Source of the DNA: Armatimonadota bacterium
GTDB lineage: Bacteria > Sysuimicrobiota > Sysuimicrobiia > Sysuimicrobiales > Kaftiobacteriaceae
Direction of reading: 5' to 3'
DNA length: 63,572 bases
Assembly (NCBI GenBank): GCA_031081675.1
Contig: JAVHLZ010000012.1
Span: 10,006-73,577 of the forward strand
Both the position numbers and the translations under genes were made by a program. This document shows, one piece after another, positions 40,253 to 49,988 of the stretch (the first letter of the stretch is position 1; the number at the start of each line of letters is the position of its first letter). Below the pieces are notes generated by a model. It ran no database searches, had not been told where the DNA came from, and saw nothing but the letters and a program-made list of their open reading frames with translations.

Positions 40253-41445
40253 GGATCACCCGCCCGGGCGGGGCCCGGGCCGGCGCGCGCCGGATCTCCC
40301 CGGGCGTACGTCCGGGCCCAGGCGTCGGCGGCCAGGATCTCCTCCACCGTGGGAGAGCTCACCGGCCGGTGGGCGTCGAGGGTCCGGCGGACGATCGCCG
40401 GGATGTCCAGAAACCTGATGCGGCCCTGCAGGAACAGCTCCACAGCCACCTCGTTGCTGGCGTTGAGCACGGCCGGCATGGTGCCGCCGGCGGCCAGCGC
40501 CTCGTAGGCATACCCCAGGCAAGGATACCGCGCCGGGTCGGGCCGTTCAAAGGTCAGGGTCAGGCGATCCCAGTCCACCGACGGCGCCGGCAGCGGCCGG
40601 CGATCCCCGCCCCGCAGGGCGTAGGCGATGACGGGGCGCATGTCCGGAGGAGCCAGCTGGGCCTTCACGCTGCCGTCGACGAACTCCACCAGGGAGTGGA
40701 CGATGCTCTGGGGGTGAATGACCACCTCGATGCGCTCCGGGGGGACGCCGAACAGGTGATGGGCCTCGATCACCTCCAGCCCCTTGTTCATCAGCGTGGC
40801 CGAATCCACCGTGATCTTGGGGCCCATCCTCCAGGTGGGGTGCGCCAGGGCGTCGTCCGGGCGCGCGGCCGCCAGCGCCTCGCGCGGCCAGCGCAGGAAT
40901 GGCCCGCCCGAGGCGGTCAGCAGGATCCTGCGCACCGCGTCGGGCGACTCGCCGCGCAGGCACTGGGCGATGGCCACATGCTCGCTGTCCACCGGCAGCA
41001 CCCGCCGGCCCCGCGCCCGCGCCTCGCCCATGACCACAGCGCCGGCGGCCACCAGCACCTCCTTGGTGGCCAGGGCCACGTCGCGGCCGGCCCGCAGCGC
41101 GGCCAGGGTGGGCAGCAACCCGGCGGCACCCACCACCGCCACCAGAACCACGTCCGCCTCCCCCCAGGCGGCCAGGGCCTCCAGGGCGTGGGGGCCCGAC
41201 AGCAGCTGCACGCCGGACGGCAGCTCCGAACGCAGCTCGGCGGCGGCCTGCGGGTCGTCCAGCGCCACCACCTCGGGACGGAATCGGCGGACCTGCTCGG
41301 CGAGCGCGGAGGCGTTCCGGCGCGCGCCCACGCCCACCACCTCGAACTCCCCGGTCTGCTCCACCACCTCCAGGGCCTGGCGGCCGATGCTGCCGGTGCT
41401 GCCCAGGATCACCAGACGCCGTCGGCGCTCCACGGCCGAGCTCAC
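40249..41445 (-). CDS. dxr: 1-deoxy-D-xylulose 5-phosphate reductoisomerase
   Basis: 398 aa from GTG 41445 (GTGA overlap with cdsA). This is the second enzyme of the MEP pathway. NADPH-binding VILGSTGSIGRQALEVV, VALATKEVLVAAG, VDSEHVAIAQCL, LTASGGPF, MGPKITVDSATLMNKGLEVI and VLNASNEVAVELFL cover the cofactor, metal and substrate sites. The longer frame to 42195 is a shadow. Confidence 0.97.
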   Translation of the reverse strand: MSSAVERRRRLVILGSTGSIGRQALEVVEQTGEFEVVGVGARRNASALAEQVRRFRPEVVALDDPQAAAELRSELPSGVQLLSGPHALEALAAWGEADVVLVAVVGAAGLLPTLAALRAGRDVALATKEVLVAAGAVVMGEARARGRRVLPVDSEHVAIAQCLRGESPDAVRRILLTASGGPFLRWPREALAAARPDDALAHPTWRMGPKITVDSATLMNKGLEVIEAHHLFGVPPERIEVVIHPQSIVHSLVEFVDGSVKAQLAPPDMRPVIAYALRGGDRRPLPAPSVDWDRLTLTFERPDPARYPCLGYAYEALAAGGTMPAVLNASNEVAVELFLQGRIRFLDIPAIVRRTLDAHRPVSSPTVEEILAADAWARTYARGDPARAGPGPARAGDP

Positions 41446-42287
41446 CGCCCCCAGGCGGCGGCCAGCAGGTAGCCCACCGGCGCGGCCACCAGCATGCCGT
41501 CGAACCTGTCCAGGACCCCGCCGTGGCCGGGCAGCAGCGCGCCGGAGTCCTTGACCCCGGCGGCGCGCTTGAGGGCGGACTCCAGCAGGTCGCCGGCCTG
41601 GGCGCTGGCGCTGACGACGACGCCGAACACCGCCCCGCTTCCGGAAGACAGGCCCAGTATCGAGGCGGTCCCCATTCCCACCGCCAGGCCCGCGGCCAGG
41701 CCGGCCGCCGCACCCTCCCAGCTCTTGCCCGGGCTGATCCGCGGGGCCAGCCGGTGGCGGCCGGCGGCGAGCCCGACGGCGTACGCCGCCACATCCACCG
41801 TCCAGATCGTGACCACAAACGCCAGGACCTCCCCCGCGCCCGCCTCCGCGCGCCAGCGCGCCAGCAGCCCCAGGGGGACGCCGAGGTACGTCGGGGCCAT
41901 CAGCGCGGGGAGGAACGGACTCCCGGCCACCGGTCCGGCGGACGGGCGCCCGACGCCCCGATACGCCCACGCCGCCAGGACGGTCGTCACCGCCCACACG
42001 GCCAGCAGGGCCTCCGTCGCGGGGAGCGAAGCGCGCGCCGCCACGGCCGCCGCGGCAGCCGTGGCCGGGAGCGTCAGGCCGTCCGCCCGCCCGGAGCGCT
42101 GCGGAGCCGACGGCGGGCGCAGGCGCACCAGTTCCCACCACCCCAGGATCCCCACGGCGGCCAGAAGCGCGATCCACCACCCGCCTCCGGCCCACAGGGC
42201 GGCCACCACCAGCGGAATGCCGGCCACGGCGGTCGCAGTGCGCCGGCCCAGCTGGGCCCCGGCGAGCCGACGGCGAACGTCAGCCAC
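41442..42287 (-). CDS. cdsA: Phosphatidate cytidylyltransferase
   Basis: 281 aa with about eight membrane helices. It makes CDP-diacylglycerol for phospholipid synthesis. The C-terminal CdsA signature is complete: SALKRAAGVKDSGALLPGHG, then GVLDRFDGML. The start overlaps the uppS stop by 8 nt. Confidence 0.95.
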   Translation of the reverse strand: MADVRRRLAGAQLGRRTATAVAGIPLVVAALWAGGGWWIALLAAVGILGWWELVRLRPPSAPQRSGRADGLTLPATAAAAAVAARASLPATEALLAVWAVTTVLAAWAYRGVGRPSAGPVAGSPFLPALMAPTYLGVPLGLLARWRAEAGAGEVLAFVVTIWTVDVAAYAVGLAAGRHRLAPRISPGKSWEGAAAGLAAGLAVGMGTASILGLSSGSGAVFGVVVSASAQAGDLLESALKRAAGVKDSGALLPGHGGVLDRFDGMLVAAPVGYLLAAAWGR

Positions 42288-43041
42288 CCAGACTGTCCTC
42301 CACGCCGCCGAACCGGCGGCGACGCTGCTGGTACTCGGCGATGGCGGCCTCCAGGTGGCTGCGGGAGAAGTCGGGCCAGTAGACGTCGCAGAAGTACAGC
42401 TCGGTGTAGGCGATCTGCCACAGGAGGAAGTTGGAGACCCTCTGCTCCCCGCCGGTGCGGATGAGCAGGTCGGGATCGGGCAGCCCGGCCGTATACAGGT
42501 AGCGGTCCACCAGGGCCTCGTCGATGGCCTCCGGCCGCAGCGCTCCGCGGGCCACGTCGGCGGCCACCCGGCGCAGGGCGGTCACGATCTCGGCCCGCCC
42601 GCCGTAGTTGTAGGCCACGTTGAGGACCAGCGCGCCGTTTTCCCGGGTGCGCTCCACCACGTCCGCGATCTGGTCCCGCAACGCGGGATCCAGCGACTGG
42701 AGATCGCCGCTGACCCGCAGCTGCACCCCGGCGCGCAACAGGTCCGACGCCTCTTCCCGCACCGCCTCGGCCAGCAGCGCCATCAGCGCGGTCACTTCCT
42801 CGGCGGGCCGACGCCAGTTTTCGGTGGAAAACGCGTACAGGGTCAGGACCCGCACCCCCAGGTCGCGGCAGGCGTCCACGGTGCGGCGCGCCGCCTCCAG
42901 GCCGGCCCGGTGGCCGGCGACCCGGGGCAGCCCCCGGGAGGCGGCCCACCGGCCGTTGCCGTCCATGATGATGGCGACGTGGGCCGGCATGCGGTCCGGG
43001 TCCAGGAGGACACCGGAAGGACGAACATCCGGGCGGCTCAC
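42280..43041 (-). CDS. uppS: Isoprenyl (undecaprenyl) diphosphate synthase
   Basis: 253 aa from GTG 43041 (GTGA overlap). This cis-prenyltransferase builds the lipid carrier for peptidoglycan. HVAIIMDGNGRWA contains the catalytic Asp. VLTLYAFSTENWRRP, NVAYNYGGRAEI, DLLIRTGGEQRVSNFLLWQ and YTELYFCDVYWPDF are family motifs. Frame upstream to 43389 is not coding. Confidence 0.96.
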   Translation of the reverse strand: MSRPDVRPSGVLLDPDRMPAHVAIIMDGNGRWAASRGLPRVAGHRAGLEAARRTVDACRDLGVRVLTLYAFSTENWRRPAEEVTALMALLAEAVREEASDLLRAGVQLRVSGDLQSLDPALRDQIADVVERTRENGALVLNVAYNYGGRAEIVTALRRVAADVARGALRPEAIDEALVDRYLYTAGLPDPDLLIRTGGEQRVSNFLLWQIAYTELYFCDVYWPDFSRSHLEAAIAEYQQRRRRFGGVEDSLGG

Positions 43042-43286
43042 GGCTCGGCCGGCGCGGCGATCCGTTCGGGGGTCACCACCAGGTCCACGCCCCCCTCCGG
43101 ATCCCGGCGCACCCGGATCACCCGCAGGGGGCCCTCCAGGGCCACCGGGAACGGCGGGCGGGTCTCCCGCACCGACCGCACCGGCACGCCGGCGGCGGCC
43201 AGGCGCGCGAGGGCCTGCTCGATCTCCAGGCCCACCACGTCGGTGGGGTCGGGGCGGGACGTCGCAGGGGCGGGCGGGGCCGTCAC
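43038..43286 (-). CDS. Small PASTA-like protein between frr and uppS
   Basis: 82 aa from GTG 43286, with 4-nt overlaps to frr and uppS. After a Pro/Ala/Thr-rich 15-residue start comes one compact domain: VVGLEIEQALARLAAAGVPV, then VIRVRRDPEGGVDLVVTPE. The pattern (V-x-G-hydrophobic-x-x-x-x-A-x-x-x-L-x-x-A-G, then strand-turn-strand) resembles a single PASTA domain. No signal peptide or membrane helix is present. I do not know a named family at this position. Codon use and coupling argue that it is a real gene. Confidence 0.65.
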   Translation of the reverse strand: MTAPPAPATSRPDPTDVVGLEIEQALARLAAAGVPVRSVRETRPPFPVALEGPLRVIRVRRDPEGGVDLVVTPERIAAPAEP

Positions 43287-43840
43287 AGCTCCATGATCTC
43301 CTTGTCCTTGGCCTGGAGCAGGGCGTCGATCTCGCCGATGAAGCGGTCGGTGAGCTTCTGCAGCTCGTCCAGGGCCCGCCGGGCTTCATCCTCGGAGATC
43401 TCGCCGTCGTCTTCCAGGCGCTCGATCATCTCCTTGGCCTCCCGGCGCACGTTGCGGATGGCCACGCGCCCTTCCTCGGCGTGCTTGTGGGCCACCTTGA
43501 CCAGTTCCCGCCTCCGCTCCTCGGTGAGGGGCGGGATCGGCACGCGCACGTGCACCCCGTCGCTGGTGGGAACCAGCCCCAGGTCGCTCTTGAGGATCGC
43601 CTTCTCGACCTCTTTGACGAACTTGCGGTCCCAGGGCTGGATGACCAGCAGCCGCGGTTCCGGCACCGTCACCGTGGCCATCTGGGTGATGGGGGTGGGA
43701 ACCCCGTAGTACTCCACCCGGATCTGTTCCAGCAGGGCGGGGCTGGCGCGGCCGGTCCGCAGGGCGGCCAGCTCGTGGCGGGTGGCCTCCACCGCTTTCT
43801 GCATCCGGGTGCGGGCGTCGGCCAGCACCTCCGCAATCAC
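43283..43840 (-). CDS. frr: Ribosome recycling factor
   Basis: 185 aa, standard length, from GTG 43840 (GTGA overlap with pyrH). It splits post-termination ribosomes together with [58 protein letters not shown] and [13 protein letters not shown] are diagnostic. Confidence 0.97.
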   Translation of the reverse strand: MIAEVLADARTRMQKAVEATRHELAALRTGRASPALLEQIRVEYYGVPTPITQMATVTVPEPRLLVIQPWDRKFVKEVEKAILKSDLGLVPTSDGVHVRVPIPPLTEERRRELVKVAHKHAEEGRVAIRNVRREAKEMIERLEDDGEISEDEARRALDELQKLTDRFIGEIDALLQAKDKEIMEL

Positions 43841-44586
43841 CGTCGCACCCCTCCTCCCTGGGTGACCAGCGTGCCCACGTCCTCCCCCAGGACGGCCCGA
43901 CGGATGTTGCCCGGCTGGGCCACGTCGAAGACGATGATGTCCATGTTGTTGTCCTTGCACAGCGCCACGGCCGTGGCGTCCATCACCTTCAGGTCCCGGT
44001 TCAGCACGTCCATGTATTCCAGCCGGCGGAACAGGACGGCGTCGGGGTAGACGTTGGGATCCTTGTCGTAGACGCCGGCCACCCCCTTCTTGGCCATGAG
44101 GACCGCGTCGGCCTCGATCTCGATGGCGCGCAGGGCGGCGGCCGTATCGGTGGTGAAATAGGGGCTGCCGGTCCCGCCGGCAAAGATGACCACCCGCCCC
44201 TTCTCCAGGTGGCGGATGGCGCGGCGGCGGATGTAGGGCTCGGCGATCTGGTGCATCTCCAGGGCGGTCTGCACCCGGGTCACCAGCCCTTCTTTTTCCA
44301 TGATGTCCTGCAGGGCCAGGGCGTTGATGACCGTGGCCAGCATGCCCATGTAGTGGCCGGTCACCGGGTCGATGCCCAGCCGGGCCGACAGGTCGGCCCC
44401 GCGCACCAGGTTGCCCCCGCCGACCACGATGGCCACCTGGACGCCCTGGGCCATCACGTCCTTGACCTCCCGGGCCACCAGGCGCAGGACGCCGGGATCC
44501 AGCCCCGTGCGGCCCTCGCCGGCGAGGGCTTCGCCGCTGAGCTTGAGCAGAACGCGCCGGTATCTGGGAGAGGGGACCGAGGTCAT
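43837..44586 (-). CDS. pyrH: UMP kinase
   Basis: 249 aa from ATG 44586. It is an amino-acid-kinase-fold enzyme making [68 protein letters not shown] and [14 protein letters not shown] are present. It lies between tsf and frr as usual. Confidence 0.97.
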   Translation of the reverse strand: MTSVPSPRYRRVLLKLSGEALAGEGRTGLDPGVLRLVAREVKDVMAQGVQVAIVVGGGNLVRGADLSARLGIDPVTGHYMGMLATVINALALQDIMEKEGLVTRVQTALEMHQIAEPYIRRRAIRHLEKGRVVIFAGGTGSPYFTTDTAAALRAIEIEADAVLMAKKGVAGVYDKDPNVYPDAVLFRRLEYMDVLNRDLKVMDATAVALCKDNNMDIIVFDVAQPGNIRRAVLGEDVGTLVTQGGGVRR

Positions 44587-44605
44587 GGGGGCCCTCCCCT
44601 CGTCG

Positions 44606-45196
44606 TCACTCCCCGACCCGGAATCGGGCAAACCGCCGGACCCGGATGTTCTCCCCCAGGCGGGCGATGGCCTCGGTGATGATGTCCCGGACCCGGCGCG
44701 ACTCATCCCGGATGAACGGCTGCTCCAGCAGCACCACGTCCTGGAACCACCTCTCCAGCCGCCCGTCCACCGCCGCCGCCGGCTTGCCGGCCAGCTCGGC
44801 GGCGAACTGGCGGCGCTGGGCCTCCACCACGTCGGCCGGCACCTCCTCCCGGCTCACGTAGAGGGGAGCCGATGCGGTCACCTGCATCGCCAGGTCCCGG
44901 GCCAGGCGCCGGAAGTCGTCGGTGCGGGCCACGAAGTCCGTCTCGCAGTTGACCTCCACCAACGCCCCCACCCGCCCGCCGGTGTGGACGTACGCCTCCA
45001 CCAGCCCCTCGGCGGCCACCCGGCCGGCCTTGCGGGCCGCGACGGCCACGCCCCGGGCCCGCAGGATCTCCACGGCGCGCTCCAGGTCGCCGCCGGCTTC
45101 CCGCAGCGCCGCCCGGCAGTCCATCACGCCGGCCCCGGTGCGGGCGCGCAGTTCCTTGATCAACTCGATCCCGATCTCCGACACTGTGGGGTCCAC
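44606..45196 (-). CDS. tsf: Elongation factor Ts, short form
   Basis: 196 aa, the compact Thermus-like length rather than about 280-300 aa as in E. coli. It exchanges GDP on EF-Tu. [19 protein letters not shown] is the UBA-type N-terminus. [19 protein letters not shown] is the core motif. The C-terminal dimerisation subdomain is reduced. GTG 45196 follows the rpsB stop TAG directly. Confidence 0.96.
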   Translation of the reverse strand: MDPTVSEIGIELIKELRARTGAGVMDCRAALREAGGDLERAVEILRARGVAVAARKAGRVAAEGLVEAYVHTGGRVGALVEVNCETDFVARTDDFRRLARDLAMQVTASAPLYVSREEVPADVVEAQRRQFAAELAGKPAAAVDGRLERWFQDVVLLEQPFIRDESRRVRDIITEAIARLGENIRVRRFARFRVGE

Positions 45197-46039
45197 CTAC
45201 CGCTCCTCCTCCGCCAGCTCCACCGGCTCGGCTTCGGGCAGGATCTCCTCGACCAGACCCTCCTCGGCCAGGACCTCCTCCGGCACCTCTTCCGGCGCCT
45301 CCGGGGCCTCGGCCGGGGCCGCGGCCGGCGCCTCCTCGACCACCTCGCGCTTGCGCCGCTCCTCCAGGCCCTCCAGGCAGGCGTTGGCGATCCGGCTGGT
45401 GATCAGCCGCACCGCCCGGATGGCGTCGTCGTTGCCGGGGATGGGATAGTCCACCTCGTCGGGATCGCAGTTGGTGTCCACGATGGCCACCACCGGGATC
45501 CCCAGCTTGCGCGCTTCGGCCACCGCGATGTGCTCCTTGCGGGTGTCCACCACATAGACCACGGCGGGCAGGGTGGTCATGTTCTTCACCCCGCCCAGGT
45601 ACTTCTCCAGCCGGGCCAGCTCCTCCAGCAGCCGGGCCTGCTCCCTCTTGGGCAGCACGTCCAGGTGGCCACGGTCGCGCATGTCCTCGATCTCCCGCAG
45701 CCGTTCCACCCGCCGGCGGATCGTCTGGAAGTTGGTCAGCATCCCGCCCAGCCACCGCACGGCGACGTAGGGCTGCTGGGCCCGGGTGGCCTCCTCCCGG
45801 ATGGCGTCCTGCGCCTGCTTCTTCGTCCCCACGAACAGGCACGTCCCGCCGGCGGCCACGGCCTCCCGGACGAACTGGTAGGCCTGCTCGATCATGGGGA
45901 CGGTCTTCTGCAGGTCGATGATGTGGATGCCGTTGCGCTCGGTGAAGATGTAGCGGGCCATCTTGGGGTTCCACCGGCGGGTCTGGTGCCCGAAGTGGAC
46001 CCCGGCCTCCAGCAACTGCTTCATGGTCACAACCGGCAC
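45197..46039 (-). CDS. rpsB: 30S ribosomal protein S2 with acidic C-terminal tail
   Basis: 280 aa from GTG 46039, giving [20 protein letters not shown], the usual start, with GGAGG 8 nt upstream; ATG 46024 is an internal alternative. [33 protein letters not shown] and [20 protein letters not shown] are diagnostic. The last about 45 residues are Glu/Ala/Pro-rich (for example [17 protein letters not shown]), a lineage-specific acidic tail. The frame to 47617 is a shadow through xerC. Confidence 0.96.
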   Translation of the reverse strand: MPVVTMKQLLEAGVHFGHQTRRWNPKMARYIFTERNGIHIIDLQKTVPMIEQAYQFVREAVAAGGTCLFVGTKKQAQDAIREEATRAQQPYVAVRWLGGMLTNFQTIRRRVERLREIEDMRDRGHLDVLPKREQARLLEELARLEKYLGGVKNMTTLPAVVYVVDTRKEHIAVAEARKLGIPVVAIVDTNCDPDEVDYPIPGNDDAIRAVRLITSRIANACLEGLEERRKREVVEEAPAAAPAEAPEAPEEVPEEVLAEEGLVEEILPEAEPVELAEEER

Positions 46040-46153
46040 GATCTGTCCCTCCTCCTGGTTGTCTCCTCCGCCTCCGTCCTCCCCCGCCGGACCCCGAAGG
46101 GACCCCCGGCGGAGTCGGGAGGCGTGCGATCTCCGGGCCCGCCACAGACGACC

Positions 46154-46178
46154 GCGCCCCGGCGGCGACCCGGGGCGC
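46154..46178 (-). promoter_or_regulatory. Hairpin in the rpsB 5' leader
   Basis: GCGCCCCGG (46154-46162) and CCGGGGCGC (46170-46178) form a perfect 9-bp stem with a 7-nt loop. It lies about 25 nt downstream of the -10 box in a 165-nt leader before rpsB. It could be part of an S2-type autoregulatory leader. Confidence 0.4.
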
Positions 46179-46204
46179 CCATCGCCGTGCGGCGAGCCCG
46201 CCGT

Positions 46205-46234
46205 AGTATAGCACACCTTCTCCGGCGGCGTCAG
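46205..46234 (-). promoter_or_regulatory. Promoter of the rpsB-tsf-pyrH-frr operon
   Basis: The minus strand reads CTGACG (complement of 46229-46234), an 18-nt spacer, then TATACT (complement of 46205-46210), with TGC giving an extended -10. The same TGCTATACT occurs upstream of the YqzL-like gene. Confidence 0.65.
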
Positions 46235-47160
46235 GCCCGCGGGTGCGCCCGGTCGTACACGCGCTTGAGCCAGTCCCGGGAGACGTGGGTGTAGACCTGG
46301 GTGGTGCGCAGAGAGGCGTGGCCCAGCAGTTCCTGAACCGCCCGCAGGTCGGCTCCTCCATCCAGCAGATGGGTGGCGAAGGTGTGGCGCAGCACGTGGG
46401 GGCTCACCCGGCGGGCCAGGGCCGCCTGGCGGATGGCCCGGAGGACGATCACCCGCACGCCCCGGTCGGTGAGCGGGCCGCCGCGGGCGTTCACGAAGAC
46501 CGCGTCGGTGCGCCGCGCCCCCACCAGCTGCGGCCGGGCCCGGGTCAGGTAGTGGTCCAGGGCCTCGCGGGCCGCCGCGGTCAGCAGGACGATGCGCTCC
46601 CGGCGCCCCTTGCCCAGCACCCGGATCTCTCCCTCCCACTGCAGGTCGGCCAGCCGCAGGCCCACCAGTTCGGCCACGCGCATCCCGGTGGCGTACAGGA
46701 CCTCCAGCAGCGCCCGGTCGCGCAGGCCCCGGGGGGTGGTCACGTCGGGCGCGGCCAGGACCGCCCGCACTTCCTCGGGGGTGAGGAACTGCGGCAGCCG
46801 CCGCGGCCGGCGGGGCGGACCCACCAGGCTCATCGGATTGCGGGTCACGATCCCCTCGCGGTACAGGAACCGGAAGAACCCTCGCAGGGCCGACAGCCGT
46901 CGGGCGATGGAACTGCGGGCGTATCGGCGGTCCAGCTCCACCACGTACCGGCGGGCCACCTCCGGGGTGACCTGATCCCAGCGGACCAGGCCCTGCCGGC
47001 GGAGGAACGCGGCAAACGCCCGCAGGTCCCGGGCGTAGGCAGCCAGGGTGTGGGCCGAGGCGTCGCGCTCTCCCTCCAGCGCCCGCAGGTAGGCGGCCAC
47101 GTCCGGAGGGACGTCCGCCGGCGGATCGGGGACGCGGCCGGAGGGGGCGGCGGGGCTCAT
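46231..47160 (-). CDS. xerC: XerC/XerD-type tyrosine recombinase
   Basis: 309 aa from ATG 47160, overlapping the topA stop (ATGA). The N-terminal SAM-like domain ([19 protein letters not shown]) precedes the catalytic domain. Arg is in [14 protein letters not shown], Lys in [11 protein letters not shown], HxxR in [17 protein letters not shown], His in [11 protein letters not shown] and the nucleophile Tyr in VYTHVS. It resolves chromosome dimers at dif. The topA-xerC order, as in Bacillota, supports a housekeeping rather than an integrase role. Confidence 0.93.
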   Translation of the reverse strand: MSPAAPSGRVPDPPADVPPDVAAYLRALEGERDASAHTLAAYARDLRAFAAFLRRQGLVRWDQVTPEVARRYVVELDRRYARSSIARRLSALRGFFRFLYREGIVTRNPMSLVGPPRRPRRLPQFLTPEEVRAVLAAPDVTTPRGLRDRALLEVLYATGMRVAELVGLRLADLQWEGEIRVLGKGRRERIVLLTAAAREALDHYLTRARPQLVGARRTDAVFVNARGGPLTDRGVRVIVLRAIRQAALARRVSPHVLRHTFATHLLDGGADLRAVQELLGHASLRTTQVYTHVSRDWLKRVYDRAHPRA

Positions 47161-49400
47161 GGAGCCGGCCGGTCCTCTCCCCCCGGCCGGGCGTCGTCGG
47201 CGGCGGGAGGAGGCGCCGGCTCGGAATAGCCGCAGGCCCGGTCGGGGCAGCGCAGCTCGCTGCGGCGGGCGGTCTGGTGCACGACCAGAACCTGCGCCCC
47301 GCAGCGCGGACACGGGCGGTCGGTGGGCCGGTCCCAGCTGGTGAAGTCGCACGCCGGGTAGGTGCTGCAGCCGTAAAAGGTGCGGCCCCGGCGCGAGCGG
47401 CGCTCGACGATCTCTCCCACCCGGCAGCGCGGGCAGGGCACGCCGATGCCCAGGGGGCGGGTGTAGGTGCATCCGGGGAACCCCGAGCAGGCGATGAACT
47501 CGCCGAACCGGCCGTGTTTGCGGACCAGCGGGCGGCCGCAGGACGGACAGGGTTCGCCGATCTCCACCACGGGCGTCTCCACCGGGGCGATCTTCTGCTC
47601 GGCCGCCAGCAGGTCATGCTGGAACGGCGTCCAGAAGTCGCTGACCACCCTGCGCCAGTCCAGCTGGCCCTCCTCCACCTGGTCCAGCTCCTCCTCCAGG
47701 GCCGCGGTGAAGTCGTAGTCCATCACGTCGGCAAAGTGCTCCACCAGCAGGTCGTTGACCAGACGGCCGAGGGGCGTGGGGTGCAGCCGCCGGTTGACCG
47801 AGCGCACGTATCCCCGGCGCTTGATGGTCTCGATGGTGGGCGCGTAGGTGCTGGGCCGACCGATCCCGCGCTCCTCCAGCGCCCGCACCAGCGACGCCTC
47901 GGTGTACCGGGGCGGCGGCTGGGTGAAGTGCTGCTGGGGCTCCAGCCGCTCCAGGGCCAGCACATCACCCACGGCCAGCTCGGGCAGCCAGCTGTCGGCG
48001 CCCTCGTCGGCGTCCACGTCCCGGTAGACCGCGAGAAAGCCCGGGAAGGTGACCCGGGAGCCCGTGGCCCGGAACCGGTACGCTCCGGCGGCAATGTCCA
48101 CGGCCAGGGTGTCCAGGACCGCCGACGCCATCTGGCTGGCCACGAACCGCTCCCAGATCAGGCGGTACAACCGGTACTGGTCCGGCCGCAGGTAGGGCCG
48201 CACCCGGTCGGGCGTGCGGTGCACCGAGGTGGGGCGGATGGCCTCGTGGGCCTCCTGGGCGGTCCGCCGCGAGCGGTACGCCCGGGGCGCGTCGGGGACG
48301 TAGGCGGCTCCGTAGGTGGCCGCGATGAACTCCCGCGCCTCGCGCTGGGCCGCCTCAGCCACCCGCACCGAGTCGGTACGCATGTAGGTGATCAGGCCCA
48401 CGGTCCCCTCGGGGCCCAGGTCCACGCCCTCGTACAGCTGCTGGGCCACGCTCATGGTGCGGGCCGCCGTGTAGCCCAGCCGCCGGTTCGCCTCCTGCTG
48501 CAGGGTGCTGGTGGTGAACGGCGGCGCGGGGTGGCGGAACTGGTCCTTGCGGCGGACGTCGGCGACGGTCCAGACCACCCCGTCCAGCGCGGCCAGGACC
48601 GCGTCCACATCCTGCCGGGTGCGCAGGACCTCCACGCCTTCGTCGGCGGGGGTGCCGTACCGGACCCCGTTGCGCCCGACCAGGCGGGCGGCGAACGTCC
48701 CGCCGGCGGCGCGCAGGTGCGCCAGCAGGGTCCAGTACTCCTGGGGGATGAAGGCCTCGATCTCCTTCTCCCGGTCCACCACCAGCCGCACGGCCACCGA
48801 CTGCACCCGTCCCGCCGACAGCCCGCCCCGCACCTTCCGCCACAGCAGCGGGCTGAGCTTGTAGCCCACCAGCCGGTCCAGGACCCGGCGGGCCTGCTGG
48901 GCGTGGACCAGGTTCAGGTCGATGTCCCGGGGATGGGCCAGGGCCCGCTCCACGGCGTCTTTGGTGACCTCGTGGAACTCGATGCGCTTGATGGCCGGGT
49001 TGACCGGGCGCAGGACGTCGCTGAGGTGCCAGGAGATGGCCTCGCCTTCCCGGTCGGGGTCGGTGGCCATGTAGACGGCGCTGGCCCGGCGGGCGGCCTC
49101 CTTGAGCTCCTTGAGGATGGCGGCTTTGCCCTTGATGACCACGTAGCGGGGCGCAAAGCCGTTGTCCACGTCCACGCCCAGACGGCTGCGCGGGAGGTCC
49201 TTGACGTGCCCCATGGACGCTACGACCTCGTAGCGGCGGTCCAGCAGCTTCTTCAGCGTGCGCGCCTTGGTGGGCGACTCCACCACCACCAGGGCGCGCT
49301 GCCCGGCCCGGCGCCCCGGGCGGGGCACACGGGGCCCCTGGCGGGCGGCCGGGACCGGCCCGTCGGCCTGCGGACTCTGGGACGGCGATCGAGTACCCAT
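47157..49400 (-). CDS. topA: DNA topoisomerase I
   Basis: 747 aa from ATG 49400. It relaxes negative supercoils. The Toprim domain begins [19 protein letters not shown] and has [37 protein letters not shown] follows. The nucleophile Tyr lies in [14 protein letters not shown]. Three C-terminal four-Cys zinc ribbons start at [16 protein letters not shown] and CPRCGAQV. The N-terminal 30 residues are a basic, Pro-rich extension; an alternative ATG at 49427 adds nine more. Confidence 0.96.
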   Translation of the reverse strand: MGTRSPSQSPQADGPVPAARQGPRVPRPGRRAGQRALVVVESPTKARTLKKLLDRRYEVVASMGHVKDLPRSRLGVDVDNGFAPRYVVIKGKAAILKELKEAARRASAVYMATDPDREGEAISWHLSDVLRPVNPAIKRIEFHEVTKDAVERALAHPRDIDLNLVHAQQARRVLDRLVGYKLSPLLWRKVRGGLSAGRVQSVAVRLVVDREKEIEAFIPQEYWTLLAHLRAAGGTFAARLVGRNGVRYGTPADEGVEVLRTRQDVDAVLAALDGVVWTVADVRRKDQFRHPAPPFTTSTLQQEANRRLGYTAARTMSVAQQLYEGVDLGPEGTVGLITYMRTDSVRVAEAAQREAREFIAATYGAAYVPDAPRAYRSRRTAQEAHEAIRPTSVHRTPDRVRPYLRPDQYRLYRLIWERFVASQMASAVLDTLAVDIAAGAYRFRATGSRVTFPGFLAVYRDVDADEGADSWLPELAVGDVLALERLEPQQHFTQPPPRYTEASLVRALEERGIGRPSTYAPTIETIKRRGYVRSVNRRLHPTPLGRLVNDLLVEHFADVMDYDFTAALEEELDQVEEGQLDWRRVVSDFWTPFQHDLLAAEQKIAPVETPVVEIGEPCPSCGRPLVRKHGRFGEFIACSGFPGCTYTRPLGIGVPCPRCRVGEIVERRSRRGRTFYGCSTYPACDFTSWDRPTDRPCPRCGAQVLVVHQTARRSELRCPDRACGYSEPAPPPAADDARPGGEDRPAP

Positions 49401-49430
49401 GGTCAGGTGGATCGCGGCCGCTCGCATCGA

Positions 49431-49456
49431 ACAGCCGGCGCGGGGGCGCCGGCTGT
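49431..49456. repeat. Perfect 11-bp hairpin upstream of topA
   Basis: ACAGCCGGCGC (49431-49441) and GCGCCGGCTGT (49446-49456) pair around a 4-nt loop. It lies in the divergent topA/pspC intergenic region, 31-56 nt upstream of the topA ATG. There is no U-run on either side. It may be a leader hairpin or a supercoiling-sensitive cruciform. Confidence 0.55.
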
Positions 49457-49591
49457 CAATCTCCTCTCTACCTTATCACAGGCCGTCAAGGCCGCCGGGA
49501 TCCGGCCCCCGCCGGATGCGCGCCGCGCCGGTCCTGTGTTAGCGTAAAAAGCAGGCCGGCCGGGCGGCGCGGCCGGAGGGAGGAGAGTCCG

Positions 49592-49936
49592 ATGGCGCGA
49601 CGGCTGACCCGCAGCCCGCACAACCGCATCCTGCTGGGCGTGGCCGGAGGCCTGGCCGAGCACCTGCGCGTGGATCCCGCGGTGATCCGCGCGCTGTTCC
49701 TGCTGCTGGCGTTTGCCAGCGGGATCGGCGTCCTGGCCTACGTGGCGCTGGCGCTGCTGCTGCCGCGCTCGGAGGACGCACCCGGTGAGGCGCTGGCTGT
49801 CCTCACCGACAACCTGCGGGCCGCGCCGGGCGACCTGCTGGACGCCGGGCGGCGGGTGCTGGCGATCCTCCGCGGGGAGTCCCTTCCGCCGGGAGAACGC
49901 CCCGGCCCCGGACGCGAGCAGACCCCCGGCCACTGA
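49592..49936 (+). CDS. PspC-domain membrane protein
   Basis: 114 aa. LTRSPHNRILLGVAGGLAEH, then LRVDPAVIRALFLLLAF is the PspC signature, with one or two membrane helices (about 32-60). A helical tail follows. PspC proteins sense or stabilise the inner membrane under stress; no pspA or pspB is nearby. GGAGGGAGGAGAG lies 5 nt before the ATG. It is the only plus-strand gene before the sugar locus and is convergent with a DoxX gene. Confidence 0.85.
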   Translation: MARRLTRSPHNRILLGVAGGLAEHLRVDPAVIRALFLLLAFASGIGVLAYVALALLLPRSEDAPGEALAVLTDNLRAAPGDLLDAGRRVLAILRGESLPPGERPGPGREQTPGH

Positions 49937-49939
49937 CCC

Positions 49940-49988
49940 CGTCCGTCTCTTCCCTTTTCCCTTTTCCCTCTTCCCTTCTCCCTTTTCA
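49940..49988. repeat. CTTCCCTTTTCCC low-complexity tract
   Basis: A pyrimidine-rich tract (CTCTTCCCTTTTCCCTTTTCC and following) lies between the convergent pspC and DoxX genes and touches the DoxX stop codon. It resembles the tract at 12959-13100. Confidence 0.6.

Noticed and set aside
46231-47160. Phage or island integrase
   Set aside because: Length, motifs and the topA-xerC order fit the chromosomal XerC/D dimer resolvase; no phage genes are near.
45197-47617. rpsB as an 806-aa protein
   Set aside because: The extra N-terminal part overlaps xerC and topA in another frame. A good Shine-Dalgarno and the conserved start are at 46039.
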